Shown one piece after another: positions 1 to 7,844 of a stretch of 64,000 nt of DNA. The stretch is from positions 4,278,001 to 4,342,000 of the forward strand of contig NZ_CP092427.2 in the NCBI RefSeq assembly GCF_022374875.2, read 5' to 3'. The position numbers and the translations under genes were made by a program. Below the pieces are notes generated by a model, which was not told the origin of the DNA, made no database searches, and saw nothing but the letters and a program-made list of their open reading frames with translations. Position 1 is the stretch's first letter. Each line of letters starts with the position of its first letter. The stretch is from Mycolicibacterium rufum (GTDB lineage Bacteria; Actinomycetota; Actinomycetes; Mycobacteriales; Mycobacteriaceae).

Positions 1-51
1 GAATGTTTGGGATTCCGCGGGTGCGGGAACAGACGCATCGCTGAGCGGCCG

Positions 52-71
52 GGCCGCTCCCCGGAGCGGCC
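52..71. repeat. GC-rich hairpin upstream of the csbD-like gene
   Basis: Nine-base arms (GGCCGCTCC and GGAGCGGCC) are separated by two bases. There is no T-run, so it is not a classical terminator. It lies 41 bases upstream of the first gene and could be a 5' UTR structure or the end of an upstream transcript. Confidence 0.35.
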
Positions 72-112
72 GGCGAGGTCCCCGGGCTGACCACTGCAGA
101 GGGAGCGCTCCC

Positions 113-355
113 GTGGGTGACAACAATTCCGGTCCCGAAGAAGCCGTCAAGGGCGTCGTCGAAGGCGTCAAGGGCAAGGCCAAAGAGGTCGTCGGCGTCG
201 TGACCGGCCGCGACGATCTGCAGCGCGAGGGCGAGGCCCAGCAGGACAAGGCCGACGCGCAGCGTGAGGCCGCGCAGAAGGAAGCCGAGGCCGAGAAGGC
301 CCGCGCCGAAGCCAAGGCCAACGAGGCGCGGCAGAAGGCGGCCGAACAGTCCTAG
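113..355 (+). CDS. CsbD-like small hydrophilic stress protein
   Basis: An 80-residue, highly charged protein. The N-terminal half has the CsbD-type pattern (EGVKGKAKEVVG then a TGRDDLQREGEAQQ segment). The C-terminal half is an Ala/Lys/Glu-rich repeat, probably a long helix or coiled coil. CsbD proteins are cytoplasmic and linked to general stress; no biochemical activity is established. There is no signal peptide or membrane segment. The GTG start at 113 is preceded by a purine-rich GAGGGA about 8 bases upstream. The gene ends 15 bases before the STAS gene, so the two may be co-expressed, and both families have stress-regulation links. Confidence 0.75.
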   Translation: MGDNNSGPEEAVKGVVEGVKGKAKEVVGVVTGRDDLQREGEAQQDKADAQREAAQKEAEAEKARAEAKANEARQKAAEQS

Positions 356-370
356 CCTGACATTCGTGCC

Positions 371-778
371 ATGACCGTCACGTCCATTCGCAGCAGGTCA
401 GCCGACAGTCGGAGCTTCTCTGTCGCTTCGACGTCGCTGACTGTTGCGTGCCGGACGCGTGGTCGGGGGCGCGACAAGGAGGCGACCGTCGCGGTCACCG
501 GCGAGGTGGACGCGGCCAACGCCAAGCATTTCGCGCACGCGGTCCGCGAGGCCGCGGGCGCGTCCAGGACGGTGATCGTCGACCTGACCGACGTACCGTT
601 TCTGGCGTTCGACGGCGCGTCGGCGCTCTACGCCATCAGCGCGCACTTCTCCCGCGAGGACGTCACCTGGTGTGTGGTCGGCAGTCCCGCGGTCACCCGC
701 GTGCTGCAACTGTGCGATCCCGAGGGTTTGATCCCGCAGGCCGTGATCCCGGTGCTGCGGGGAGTCGAGCCGGCCTGA
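371..778 (+). CDS. STAS-domain protein (anti-sigma factor antagonist-like)
   Basis: A 135-residue protein. Residues about 37-125 fit a STAS domain: a beta strand VAVTGEVDAAN, a helix KHFAHAVREA, a strand TVIVDLTDVPFLAFDGASAL that carries the usual phosphorylatable-residue position, and a second half ending in a variable tail. STAS proteins act as anti-anti-sigma factors or as regulatory subunits that bind anti-sigma kinases. No kinase or sigma gene lies beside it, so its partner is unknown. The first 35 residues are Ser/Arg-rich and may not all be translated. The ATG at 371 has no clear Shine-Dalgarno sequence, but GACATT sits six bases upstream, compatible with a leaderless start. Confidence 0.7.
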   Translation: MTVTSIRSRSADSRSFSVASTSLTVACRTRGRGRDKEATVAVTGEVDAANAKHFAHAVREAAGASRTVIVDLTDVPFLAFDGASALYAISAHFSREDVTWCVVGSPAVTRVLQLCDPEGLIPQAVIPVLRGVEPA

Positions 779-1185
779 CCGTTCGCGGGCGGGCGATCGC
801 AGCGAACTGCACGCCGCCGAGGAGGGGGCGGTACCAAGACTTTGCTGACGTGTCGCGGTGTGAGATGGCGCTCACTTTGGCCGCCAAAACTAAGAATCCG
901 TGTTTCGGAGGTTTGCGTCACACCCGCTGCGTGGGGTTGCGGATCGCCGGTCACGCACTGTTCACCGCCGGTTTCCGGATTGCCATCTCCAGATAACAAC
1001 TGGATAACGAAGAGAATCCTAAGTATGCCCTGAGAGTCTGCGGCCGTCCGCGGCGGCCGGTGACCTTTGGCACCTCTGACCTTGAATTTCCGTCGTTAGA
1101 CTCGGCTCAGACCGCGCCCGCGAGGGTTGCTGACAGACGGAATCGATCCCGGGGAAGTTCGTCCCGGCGGAGGTGAGATCTACAG
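779..1185. other. 407-bp intergenic stretch, no gene seen
   Basis: No convincing reading frame was found on either strand. The stretch has a lower-GC middle (about 880-1020). A plausible -10 box TAGACT lies at 1097-1102 and would give a roughly 80-base leader for the downstream beta-propeller gene. A GTGAG-N6-CTCAC palindrome lies at 858-873. I could not match the stretch to a known riboswitch. Confidence 0.5.
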
Positions 1186-2274
1186 ATGGCTAACTTTGTG
1201 ATGCCCACGGGGCGGATGCGCCAGGACGGCACGACTGCGCCCGGTGGGGCCGCTGTGACCGACGGTGCTCTCGTGGACGCTGTGGCTGCCGACGTGGTGC
1301 TCGAGCGGGAGATCGCGCTGGGTCACGGCCCCGTGGGCGACCTTGCCGCGGGTTCCGGCGCCGTCGCCGTGGCCGCACCGGCCGACGACACCCTCACGCT
1401 TCTGGACGCGGCCTCGCTGACCGCGCGCGCCACCGTCGCCGTCGACGGCGAGCCGACGGCCGTCGTGGTCTCCGACGACCGCGCGTACGTCAGCACGACG
1501 TCGGCCAACCAGGACGCCGTCGCCGTCGTCGACCTCGAGGCGGGACGGGTCACGACGACGTTTCCGGTGGCCTCCGGCGTCACCGCGCTGGCGGTCAGCC
1601 CCGACGGCAAGCGCGTCTACGCGGGCCGCGCGACGGGCGAGCGCGTCGAGGTGACCGTCATCGACGTCACCGCCGAGCGCGCCGGGACCATCGACATCGG
1701 GCGCGGCCCGGCGGCCAACATCGACGCGCTGGCGGTGGATCCGCGCGGTCGCCGGCTCTTCGTCGCCGTCACCGACGACCGCGGCAGCCAGCTGGTCATC
1801 GTCGACGCCGAGACCACCCGCGTGCACCGCGTCGTACCGGTCGGATCGCCGCTGCGCGACCTCGCCTGTGCGGGCGACACCCTCTACGCGCTGAGCTCCG
1901 ACCGCGCCGTCGGCGGCGCCGTCCACGTCATCGACCTGGCCACCGCACGGGTGACCGACACGGTGATCGTCGGCGGGGCGCCGACACAGCTCGCGCTGAG
2001 CCCCGACGAGTCGCGCGCCTACGTCGTCGACTACGACCGGGTGATCGTGGTGTGCACGGTCAGCCTCGAGGTCGCCGATGCCCTGACCGTCACGGCGCGG
2101 CCATCGTGCGTGGCGCCGTCGGCCGACGGCAGCCGGCTGTTCATCGCTGACTACTCCGGGAACCTCAGTGTCTTCTCGGTCGAGTCGACGATCGGGATCC
2201 TGTACTCGCAGCTGCTCGCGACCGACCCGATCGCGCTGGCCGTGCCGCGGTCGCGCCAGCCCGTCACCGTCTAG
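1186..2274 (+). CDS. YncE/YVTN-type beta-propeller protein
   Basis: A 362-residue protein made of repeated blades of about 40-45 residues with the signature LAVSPDGKRVYAG or LALSPDESRAYVVD, alternating with VTVIDVTAERAG-type strands. This is the surface-layer/YncE seven-bladed beta-propeller fold. No signal peptide or transmembrane segment is visible at the N-terminus, unlike secreted relatives, so the location is uncertain. Such propellers usually act as binding scaffolds, and no catalytic residues can be named. The start is ATG 1186, eight bases after a strong GGAGGTGAG. The gene is monocistronic, facing the convergent response-regulator gene six bases beyond its stop. Confidence 0.7.
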   Translation: MANFVMPTGRMRQDGTTAPGGAAVTDGALVDAVAADVVLEREIALGHGPVGDLAAGSGAVAVAAPADDTLTLLDAASLTARATVAVDGEPTAVVVSDDRAYVSTTSANQDAVAVVDLEAGRVTTTFPVASGVTALAVSPDGKRVYAGRATGERVEVTVIDVTAERAGTIDIGRGPAANIDALAVDPRGRRLFVAVTDDRGSQLVIVDAETTRVHRVVPVGSPLRDLACAGDTLYALSSDRAVGGAVHVIDLATARVTDTVIVGGAPTQLALSPDESRAYVVDYDRVIVVCTVSLEVADALTVTARPSCVAPSADGSRLFIADYSGNLSVFSVESTIGILYSQLLATDPIALAVPRSRQPVTV

Positions 2275-2280
2275 GCGCGC

Positions 2281-2973
2281 TCAACGCCACTGATAGCGGG
2301 TCTTCGGCCGGCCCGCCTTGCCGTAGTCGGTGTGCCGGCGCACCGTCCCCTCGTCGGCGAGGCGCTCGAGGTAGCGCCACGCCGTCACCCGGGAGACGCC
2401 GATCTGCTTGGCGACGTCGTCGGCGGTCACCCCGGTGTCCCCGGAATCGCGGACTGCACGGGCGATCTCGTCGTTGGTGCCGGGGGCCACGCCTTTCGGA
2501 GCGGCGGTGCGGTCGGGTCCGATCCGCAGTTCGGCGAGCGCCCGGTCGACCTCGGCCTGGCTGGCCGCATCGGTCCCGGCCGGCAGCGCGTCGCGGTAGC
2601 GGGCATACCGCTCGAGGCGGTCGCGGAACGCGGCGAACGTGAACGGCTTGAGCAGGTACGCCAGCGCGCCGTGGCCGACGGCTGCACGGACCATCTCCAG
2701 GTCTCGCTCCGAGGTGATCGTGATGATGTCGGGCGCCGGCCGCAGCCCCGACAGCGCCGAGGCCAGCGCGATCCCGTTGGCGTCGGGCAGGCCGATGTCG
2801 AGCAGCACCAGGTCGATCGGATCCTCCGACGCCGCGGCCTCGGACGCCGCCCGCATCGCATCACGCGCCGTGTGCGCCACCGCGGCGACCGAAAACCCTT
2901 GTAAGCGGCCGAGATAGGTCTGATGCGCGTCGGCGATCAGCGGCTCGTCCTCGACGATGAGCACCCGGATCAC
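2281..2973 (-). CDS. CitB/DcuR-type response regulator
   Basis: A 230-residue regulator. Residues 1-120 form a receiver domain with the acidic pair E8-D9, phospho-acceptor D59 (VLLDIGLPDANG) and the conserved Lys in AYLLKPF. The C-terminal part (about 165-228) is a helix-turn-helix with VTADDVAKQIGVSRVTAWRY, as in the DctR/CitB class. The GTG start overlaps the kinase stop by four bases (GTGA), indicating translational coupling. The reading frame is open further upstream, but that extension is antisense-like sequence within the kinase gene. The probable target is the divergent dicarboxylate transporter gene dctA, by analogy with DcuSR and DctSR. Confidence 0.85.
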   Translation of the reverse strand: MIRVLIVEDEPLIADAHQTYLGRLQGFSVAAVAHTARDAMRAASEAAASEDPIDLVLLDIGLPDANGIALASALSGLRPAPDIITITSERDLEMVRAAVGHGALAYLLKPFTFAAFRDRLERYARYRDALPAGTDAASQAEVDRALAELRIGPDRTAAPKGVAPGTNDEIARAVRDSGDTGVTADDVAKQIGVSRVTAWRYLERLADEGTVRRHTDYGKAGRPKTRYQWR

Positions 2974-4532
2974 GAGGACGCCACCGTCACCGTCACCACC
3001 GAGCCGTAGGACACGTCGGCGGTCAGCAGACCACCGTGCCGCTTCACCACTTGGGCCACCAGCGCCAGCCCGAGGCCGTGTTGCTCGGCGTCGCTGCCCG
3101 ACTTCGTCGAATAGCCACGCCGCATGGCCTTCTCGAAGGTGCTGGCGTCCATGCCTTCTCCGCTGTCGGCCACCCGGATGAGCAGCCGGGTGTCGCTCTG
3201 GTTCACCGTCACCTCCACCCACGGATCGTCCTTGTCGCAGGCGTCCATCGCGTTGTCGATCAGATTGCCCAGCACGGTGACCATCTCCGAGCCGCTGAGC
3301 ACGTGGCCGTCGCCGGCCGGCAGGTGGGTGTCCTCGGTGACCGTCAGTTCGATGCCGCGTTCATCGGCCTGCGCCGCCTTGCCCAGCAGCAGGGCCACCA
3401 GCGCCGGCTCACCCACCGCGGTGGACAGCCGGTCGACGAGTTGTTGCGAGAGTTCGAGTTCCGCGGTGGCGAAGCGGACCGCCTCGTCGGCGCGGCCCAT
3501 CTCGACCATCGTCACGATGGTGTGCAATTTGTTGGCCGCCTCGTGCGCCTGGGACCGCAGCGAGTCGGTGAGGACCTTCAGCGAGTTCAATTCGCCCAGC
3601 GCGCCCTGCAATTCGGTGCGGTCACGGATCGTCACCACCTCCGAGGACCGTTGCGCCGACGGCACGGGGGAGCGGTTGACCACCAGCACCCGGTCCTCGG
3701 TGACATGGACCTCGTCGCGGGCGCCGGGGGCGAAGGACTGCAGGAACTCGGGCAGGTCGGCGCGGTCCACCTCACCGGCAGGCAGCGACAGCAGCCGGCG
3801 CGCCTCGTCGTTGACCAGGGCCACCCCGTCGCGGTCGAGCACGATCAACCCCTCGGACACCGAATGCAGGATCGCGTCGTGGTGGTCGTACATCACCCGC
3901 AGCTGGTCGGGCCGCAGCCCGCGGGTCTGCCGCAGCAGGCGACGACGGATGCCCCACACCCCGACCAGCGACACCGCGAGCGCGCCGACTCCCACCGCGG
4001 CGATCACCGGCCACTGCGACCGCCACCGCTCTGCCAGGCTCTTCTGCAGGATGCCCGCCGCCACCAGACCGACGATCCGGCCCGACGAATCCCGCACCGG
4101 GGCCACCGCGCGGATCGACGGTCCCAGTGTGCCCGTGTAGGTCTCGGTGAACGTCTCGCCGCGCAGCGCCGGCTCGATGGTGCCGAGGTAGGCGCCGCCG
4201 ATCTGGGACGGGTCGGTGTGGGTGAACCGCGTCCGGTCCGGCGCCATGATCGTGATGAACGCGATGTCGGTGTGGGTGCGCACGGTCTCGGTGACCGGTT
4301 GCAGGATCTCGGTGGCCCGGCCGGACTCGATCGCGGCCGCCGTCGACGGCGCGTCGGCCAGCGAGGTCGCGATGCCGACCACCTGCTCGCGGGCCGCGGC
4401 GTCGCCGTCCTGGCGCGCATCGATCAGCGCGAGCACGCTGCCGGCCGCCACGATCAGCGCGATGACGAGCACCTGCAGCGCGATCGCCTGGCCGGCCAGG
4501 GACCGCGGCCACGCCGCCCGGATCCGCCCCAT
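2970..4532 (-). CDS. CitA/DcuS-type sensor histidine kinase
   Basis: A 520-residue membrane kinase. A transmembrane helix at about 13-35 precedes an extracytoplasmic sensor domain (about 36-165, PAS/CACHE-like, with the segment SIRAVAPVRDSSGRIVG). A second helix at about 175-195 follows, then a cytoplasmic PAS domain and the family-specific H-box (QAHEAANKLHTIV, His followed by NKLHTI). The N box is NLIDNAMDAC and the G boxes are DSGEGMD and GLGLALV. These kinases sense C4-dicarboxylates or citrate. I place the start at the ATG at 4532, because AGGAGGGG lies about ten bases upstream; an in-frame ATG at 4562 has no such site. The kinase and regulator form an operon divergent from dctA. Confidence 0.85.
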   Translation of the reverse strand: MGRIRAAWPRSLAGQAIALQVLVIALIVAAGSVLALIDARQDGDAAAREQVVGIATSLADAPSTAAAIESGRATEILQPVTETVRTHTDIAFITIMAPDRTRFTHTDPSQIGGAYLGTIEPALRGETFTETYTGTLGPSIRAVAPVRDSSGRIVGLVAAGILQKSLAERWRSQWPVIAAVGVGALAVSLVGVWGIRRRLLRQTRGLRPDQLRVMYDHHDAILHSVSEGLIVLDRDGVALVNDEARRLLSLPAGEVDRADLPEFLQSFAPGARDEVHVTEDRVLVVNRSPVPSAQRSSEVVTIRDRTELQGALGELNSLKVLTDSLRSQAHEAANKLHTIVTMVEMGRADEAVRFATAELELSQQLVDRLSTAVGEPALVALLLGKAAQADERGIELTVTEDTHLPAGDGHVLSGSEMVTVLGNLIDNAMDACDKDDPWVEVTVNQSDTRLLIRVADSGEGMDASTFEKAMRRGYSTKSGSDAEQHGLGLALVAQVVKRHGGLLTADVSYGSVVTVTVASS

Positions 4533-4635
4533 CGCGCCGCACCCCTCCTGAACGAAATGCACTAAAACGTGACCTGGCTCACGCGCTCGCCGACCATCCT
4601 TTCAGACCACTTCGTCACGACTCTGGAGGAATCGC

Positions 4636-6027
4636 ATGACCACCACGATCGACCGGCCGGCTCACGAGCCCGGACCGGACGCGCCCAAGCGGCGCGACCG
4701 CACCCACTGGCTCTACATCGCGGTCATCGTCGCGGTGCTCGCCGGTGTCGGTGTCGGCATCCTCGCCCCCGAGGTCGGCAAGAGCGTCGGCGTGCTCGGC
4801 ACGATGTTCGTGGCGCTGATCAAGATGATGATCGCGCCGGTCATCTTCTGCACGATCGTGCTGGGCATCGGCTCGGTCCGCAAAGCCGCCACCGTCGGCA
4901 AGGTCGGCGGCCTCGCCTTCGTCTACTTCCTGGTGATGTCGACGTTCGCGCTGGCGATCGGACTGGTGGTCGGCAACCTGCTGCACCCCGGCGCGGGACT
5001 GCACCTGTCCGAGAGCGCTGCGGGCAAGGGCGCCGAACTCGCCGACAAGGCCCACGAGGCCGGCGGACTGATGGACTTCGTGCAGGGCATCATCCCGACG
5101 TCGCTGTTCTCGGCGCTGACCGAGGGCAGTGTGCTGCAGGCCCTGTTCGTCGCGCTGCTGGTCGGTTTCGCGATCCAGGCCCTCGGCCGATCCGGTGAGC
5201 CGATCCTGCGTGGCGTCGAGCACCTGCAGAAGCTGGTGTTCAAGGTGCTCGTGATGATCCTCTGGCTCGCCCCGATCGGCGCCTTCGGAGCGATTGCCAA
5301 CGTCGTCGGCCAGACCGGCTGGGCCGCGGTGGGACAGCTGCTGACCTTGATGGTCGGCTTCTACATCACCTGCGCGATCTTCGTCTTCGGTGTGCTCGGC
5401 GCGCTGCTGCGGGTGGTGTCCGGGGTGTCGATCTTCAAGCTGGTGCGCTACCTGGCCCGCGAGTACCTGTTGATCGTGTCGACCTCGTCGTCGGAGTCCG
5501 CGCTGCCCCGCCTGATCGCGAAGATGGAGCACCTCGGCGTCGATCGCTCCACGGTCGGCGTGGTGGTGCCGACCGGCTACTCGTTCAACCTGGACGGCAC
5601 CGCGATCTACCTGACCATGGCCTCGCTGTTCATCGCCGGGGCGCTCGGTGACCCGCTGTCGCTGTCCGAGCAGATCGGCCTGCTGGTGTTCATGATCGTC
5701 GCCTCCAAGGGCGCGGCGGGCGTCACCGGCGCCGGGCTGGCCACGCTGGCCGGTGGTCTGCAGGCGCACCGCCCCGACCTGCTCGACGGCGTCGGCCTGA
5801 TCGTCGGTATCGACCGCTTCATGTCCGAGGCGCGTGCGGTCACCAACTTCTCCGGCAACGCGGTCGCCACGCTGCTGGTCGGATCGTGGACCCACACGGT
5901 GGACAAGACCAAGGTGACGGCCGTGCTGGCAGGCAAGGACCCGTTCGACGAGCTCACGATGCTCGACGACGACCACGGCTCACGCGTTCAGGAGCCGCAG
6001 CAGGAGAAAGCCCCTGCCGCGGTGTAG
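4636..6027 (+). CDS. dctA: C4-dicarboxylate:cation symporter DctA
   Basis: A 463-residue inner-membrane transporter of the DAACS family, carrying succinate, fumarate or malate with protons or sodium. About eight membrane segments and re-entrant loops are visible. The family motifs are the serine-rich loop STSSSESALPRL and the substrate/cation segment GYSFNLDGTAIYLTMAS followed by SKGAAGVTGAG. A short hydrophilic N-terminus (about 25 residues) precedes the first helix. A strong GGAGGA lies five bases before the ATG. It is divergent from the CitA-type two-component genes, which probably induce it. A perfect hairpin terminator follows. Confidence 0.92.
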   Translation: MTTTIDRPAHEPGPDAPKRRDRTHWLYIAVIVAVLAGVGVGILAPEVGKSVGVLGTMFVALIKMMIAPVIFCTIVLGIGSVRKAATVGKVGGLAFVYFLVMSTFALAIGLVVGNLLHPGAGLHLSESAAGKGAELADKAHEAGGLMDFVQGIIPTSLFSALTEGSVLQALFVALLVGFAIQALGRSGEPILRGVEHLQKLVFKVLVMILWLAPIGAFGAIANVVGQTGWAAVGQLLTLMVGFYITCAIFVFGVLGALLRVVSGVSIFKLVRYLAREYLLIVSTSSSESALPRLIAKMEHLGVDRSTVGVVVPTGYSFNLDGTAIYLTMASLFIAGALGDPLSLSEQIGLLVFMIVASKGAAGVTGAGLATLAGGLQAHRPDLLDGVGLIVGIDRFMSEARAVTNFSGNAVATLLVGSWTHTVDKTKVTAVLAGKDPFDELTMLDDDHGSRVQEPQQEKAPAAV

Positions 6028-6037
6028 AGCGGGTGGG

Positions 6038-6075
6038 AAAGTCCCGGCCGGATCCCCTCCGGCCGGGACTTTTCG
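6038..6075 (+). terminator. Rho-independent terminator of dctA
   Basis: A perfect 15-bp stem (AAAGTCCCGGCCGGA at 6038-6052, its complement at 6058-6072) with a five-base loop is followed by a short T-run. It sits ten bases after the dctA stop and may also serve the convergent small gene. Confidence 0.9.
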
Positions 6076-6086
6076 TGTTCGCGGCC

Positions 6087-6395
6087 TCAGTGCGAGCAGT
6101 CGAGCGACACCGAGATCGACTGATGCACCACCACATCGACGATGTCGACGTCGACGTGGTGGCCGTCGCGGTCGAGTACCCGCACCGGCTGGGTGACCTG
6201 CTGCGGATTGCGCACACTGAGCACCGTGCACTCCTCGAGCGGGGCGCTGCCGACCCGGTCGATGTTGACCGTGTAGCCCGCACTGCGCAGCTGTTCGATC
6301 ACGATCAGCGGGTTCTGATCCTCGGCGGCCGCCTGGCCCGCCGGGCTCAGCGCAACCCCGAAGGCCGCCGCCACCGCCATCCATGCCCATCGCAT
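6087..6395 (-). CDS. Small secreted mycobacterial protein, function unknown
   Basis: A 102-residue protein with a clear Sec signal peptide: MRWAWMAVAAAFGVAL, then AGQAAAED with cleavage predicted after about residue 24. The mature part is about 78 residues and has two cysteines (in EECTVLS and LDCSH), likely disulphide-bonded outside the membrane, and a segment IEQLRSAGYTVNIDRVG typical of small secreted mycobacterial proteins of unknown role. A purine-rich AGGTAGGA lies just upstream of the start. It is transcribed towards dctA and ends at the shared terminator. I do not recognise a function. Confidence 0.7.
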   Translation of the reverse strand: MRWAWMAVAAAFGVALSPAGQAAAEDQNPLIVIEQLRSAGYTVNIDRVGSAPLEECTVLSVRNPQQVTQPVRVLDRDGHHVDVDIVDVVVHQSISVSLDCSH

Positions 6396-6481
6396 GGTCC
6401 TACCTCCGTCACCCCGACCTGCTGGTCTTATCGCTGGTCGGAGGTGACACGTTTCGCCGGCAGCCGCGGTTCACTGTTCCC

Positions 6482-6541
6482 GCGAGCAGACACGAACTCG
6501 GCCGATTTCCGGCGATTTCGCCCGAGTTCGCGTCTGCTCGC
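6482..6541. repeat. Intergenic palindromic repeat, CGAGCAGAC family
   Basis: The 18-base arms CGAGCAGACACGAACTCG (6483-6500) and CGAGTTCGCGTCTGCTCG (6523-6540) pair with one mismatch around a 22-base loop that itself holds CGATTTC twice. It lies just downstream of the thiolase-like gene stop. There is no T-run. It resembles a REP-type extragenic palindrome or a 3' processing hairpin. Confidence 0.6.
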
Positions 6542-6551
6542 CGAAGGACCG

Positions 6552-7739
6552 TCAGCGCTCGGCGCGCTGGTAGGCGGTCACCACGGCCGCACCACCCAGC
6601 CCGATGTTGTGCTGCAGCGCCGCGGTGACACCGTCGACCTGCCGCTTGTCCGCGTCGCCGCGCAACTGCCACGTCAACTCGCTGCACTGGGCCAGCCCCG
6701 TCGCGCCCAGCGGGTGCCCCTTGGAGATCAGCCCACCTGACGGATTGACCACCCAGCGTCCGCCGTAGGTGGTGTCCTCGTCGTCGATCAGCTTCGGCGC
6801 CTCGCCGGGCCCGCACAGCCCGAGGGCCTCGTACAGCAGCAGCTCGTTGGCCGAGAAACAGTCGTGCAACTCGATCACCTGGAAGTCCTGCGGGCCGAGC
6901 CCGGACTGGTCGTAGACCTTCCGCGCGGCCTGCACATTCATGTCGTGGCCGATGATGTTGGCCGCGCTGCCGTCGAAGGTCGACGCGAAATCGGTGGTCA
7001 TCGCCTGCCCGACGATCTCGACGGCCCGGGCGGCCAGGTCGTGGCGGGCCACGTACTCCTCACTGGCGAGCACGACGGCCGCGGACCCGTCCGACGTCGG
7101 TGAGCACTGCAGCTTGGTCAGTGGGTCGGAGATCATCTTCGCGGCCAGCACGTCATCGAGGCTGTACTCCTCCTGGAACTGCGCGTACGGGTTGTTCACC
7201 GAGTGCTTGTGGTTCTTGTAGCCGATCTTGGCGAAGTGTTCGGCGGTGCTGCCGTACTTTCGCATGTGCTCGCGGCCGGCCGCGCCGAACATCCACGGCG
7301 CCACCGGGAACTGCATCGCGTCGATCTCGTTGAGCGCCAGGATGTGTCGCTTCATGGGCGATTCCCGGTCCTCGGCGCCGCCACCGAGCGAGCCGGGCTG
7401 CATCTTCTCGAAACCCAGCGCCAGCACGCAGTCGGCGAGACCGCCGCGAATGGCCTGCGCGGCCAGGTACAGCGCCGTGGAGCCGGTGCTGCAGTTGTTG
7501 TTGACGTTGACGATCGGGATGCCCGTCATGCCGAGTTCGTAGAGGGCGCGCTGCCCGGAAGTGGAGTCGCCCGAGCAGTAGCCGACGTAGCCCTGCTCGA
7601 TCTCGGCGTAGTCGACCCCAGCGTCCTCCAGCGCCTTGGTGCCCGACTCGCGCGCCATGTCGGGATAGTCCCACCCCTCCCTGCGCCCGGGCTTCTCGAA
7701 CTTCGTCATCCCGACGCCCACCACGAACACTCGCTTCAT
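6552..7739 (-). CDS. Thiolase-like lipid-transfer protein (SCP-x thiolase family)
   Basis: A 395-residue thiolase-fold protein of the nonspecific lipid-transfer/SCP-x class, close in character to M. tuberculosis Rv1627c. The nucleophilic Cys is C83 in [11 protein letters not shown]. The catalytic His is in [10 protein letters not shown], and [10 protein letters not shown] is typical of this subfamily. The usual second thiolase Cys near the C-terminus (CxGGG) is replaced by [10 protein letters not shown], as expected for SCP-x-type thiolases that act on branched or steroid side-chain CoA esters. The start is ATG 7739 with AAGGGA upstream; the frame is open 17 codons further but without a site. 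It is divergent from a DapB-like gene across a KstR-type operator, suggesting sterol-linked expression. Confidence 0.85.
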   Translation of the reverse strand: MKRVFVVGVGMTKFEKPGRREGWDYPDMARESGTKALEDAGVDYAEIEQGYVGYCSGDSTSGQRALYELGMTGIPIVNVNNNCSTGSTALYLAAQAIRGGLADCVLALGFEKMQPGSLGGGAEDRESPMKRHILALNEIDAMQFPVAPWMFGAAGREHMRKYGSTAEHFAKIGYKNHKHSVNNPYAQFQEEYSLDDVLAAKMISDPLTKLQCSPTSDGSAAVVLASEEYVARHDLAARAVEIVGQAMTTDFASTFDGSAANIIGHDMNVQAARKVYDQSGLGPQDFQVIELHDCFSANELLLYEALGLCGPGEAPKLIDDEDTTYGGRWVVNPSGGLISKGHPLGATGLAQCSELTWQLRGDADKRQVDGVTAALQHNIGLGGAAVVTAYQRAER

Positions 7740-7781
7740 GAGGTGATCCCTTCGCCATTTGCACCCGACCCGCTGGTCACT

Positions 7782-7812
7782 GGTGTACACCTAAAAGATA
7801 GAACGCGTTCTA
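7782..7812. promoter_or_regulatory. KstR-type operator in a divergent promoter
   Basis: TAGAACGCGTTCTA at 7799-7812 is a perfect 14-base palindrome that fits the KstR consensus TNNAACNNGTTNNA. A second perfect palindrome, GGTGTACACC, lies at 7782-7791. Both are in the 105-base gap between the lipid-transfer thiolase gene and the DapB-like gene, so one repressor could control both. Assignment to KstR rests on the motif only. Confidence 0.7.
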
Positions 7813-7844
7813 GTTTTCTGGCCAACACCGCAGGAGGAGGCGAC

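Noticed and set aside
858..873. GTGAG-N6-CTCAC as a CRP (Rv3676) site
   Set aside because: The GTG-CAC spacing is two bases longer than the CRP consensus, and no supported promoter is adjacent.
779..1185. A riboswitch in the long leader of the beta-propeller gene
   Set aside because: I could not match conserved cores of the cobalamin, c-di-AMP, SAM-IV or TPP classes, and the downstream gene gives no metabolic hint. A covariance-model search would decide.
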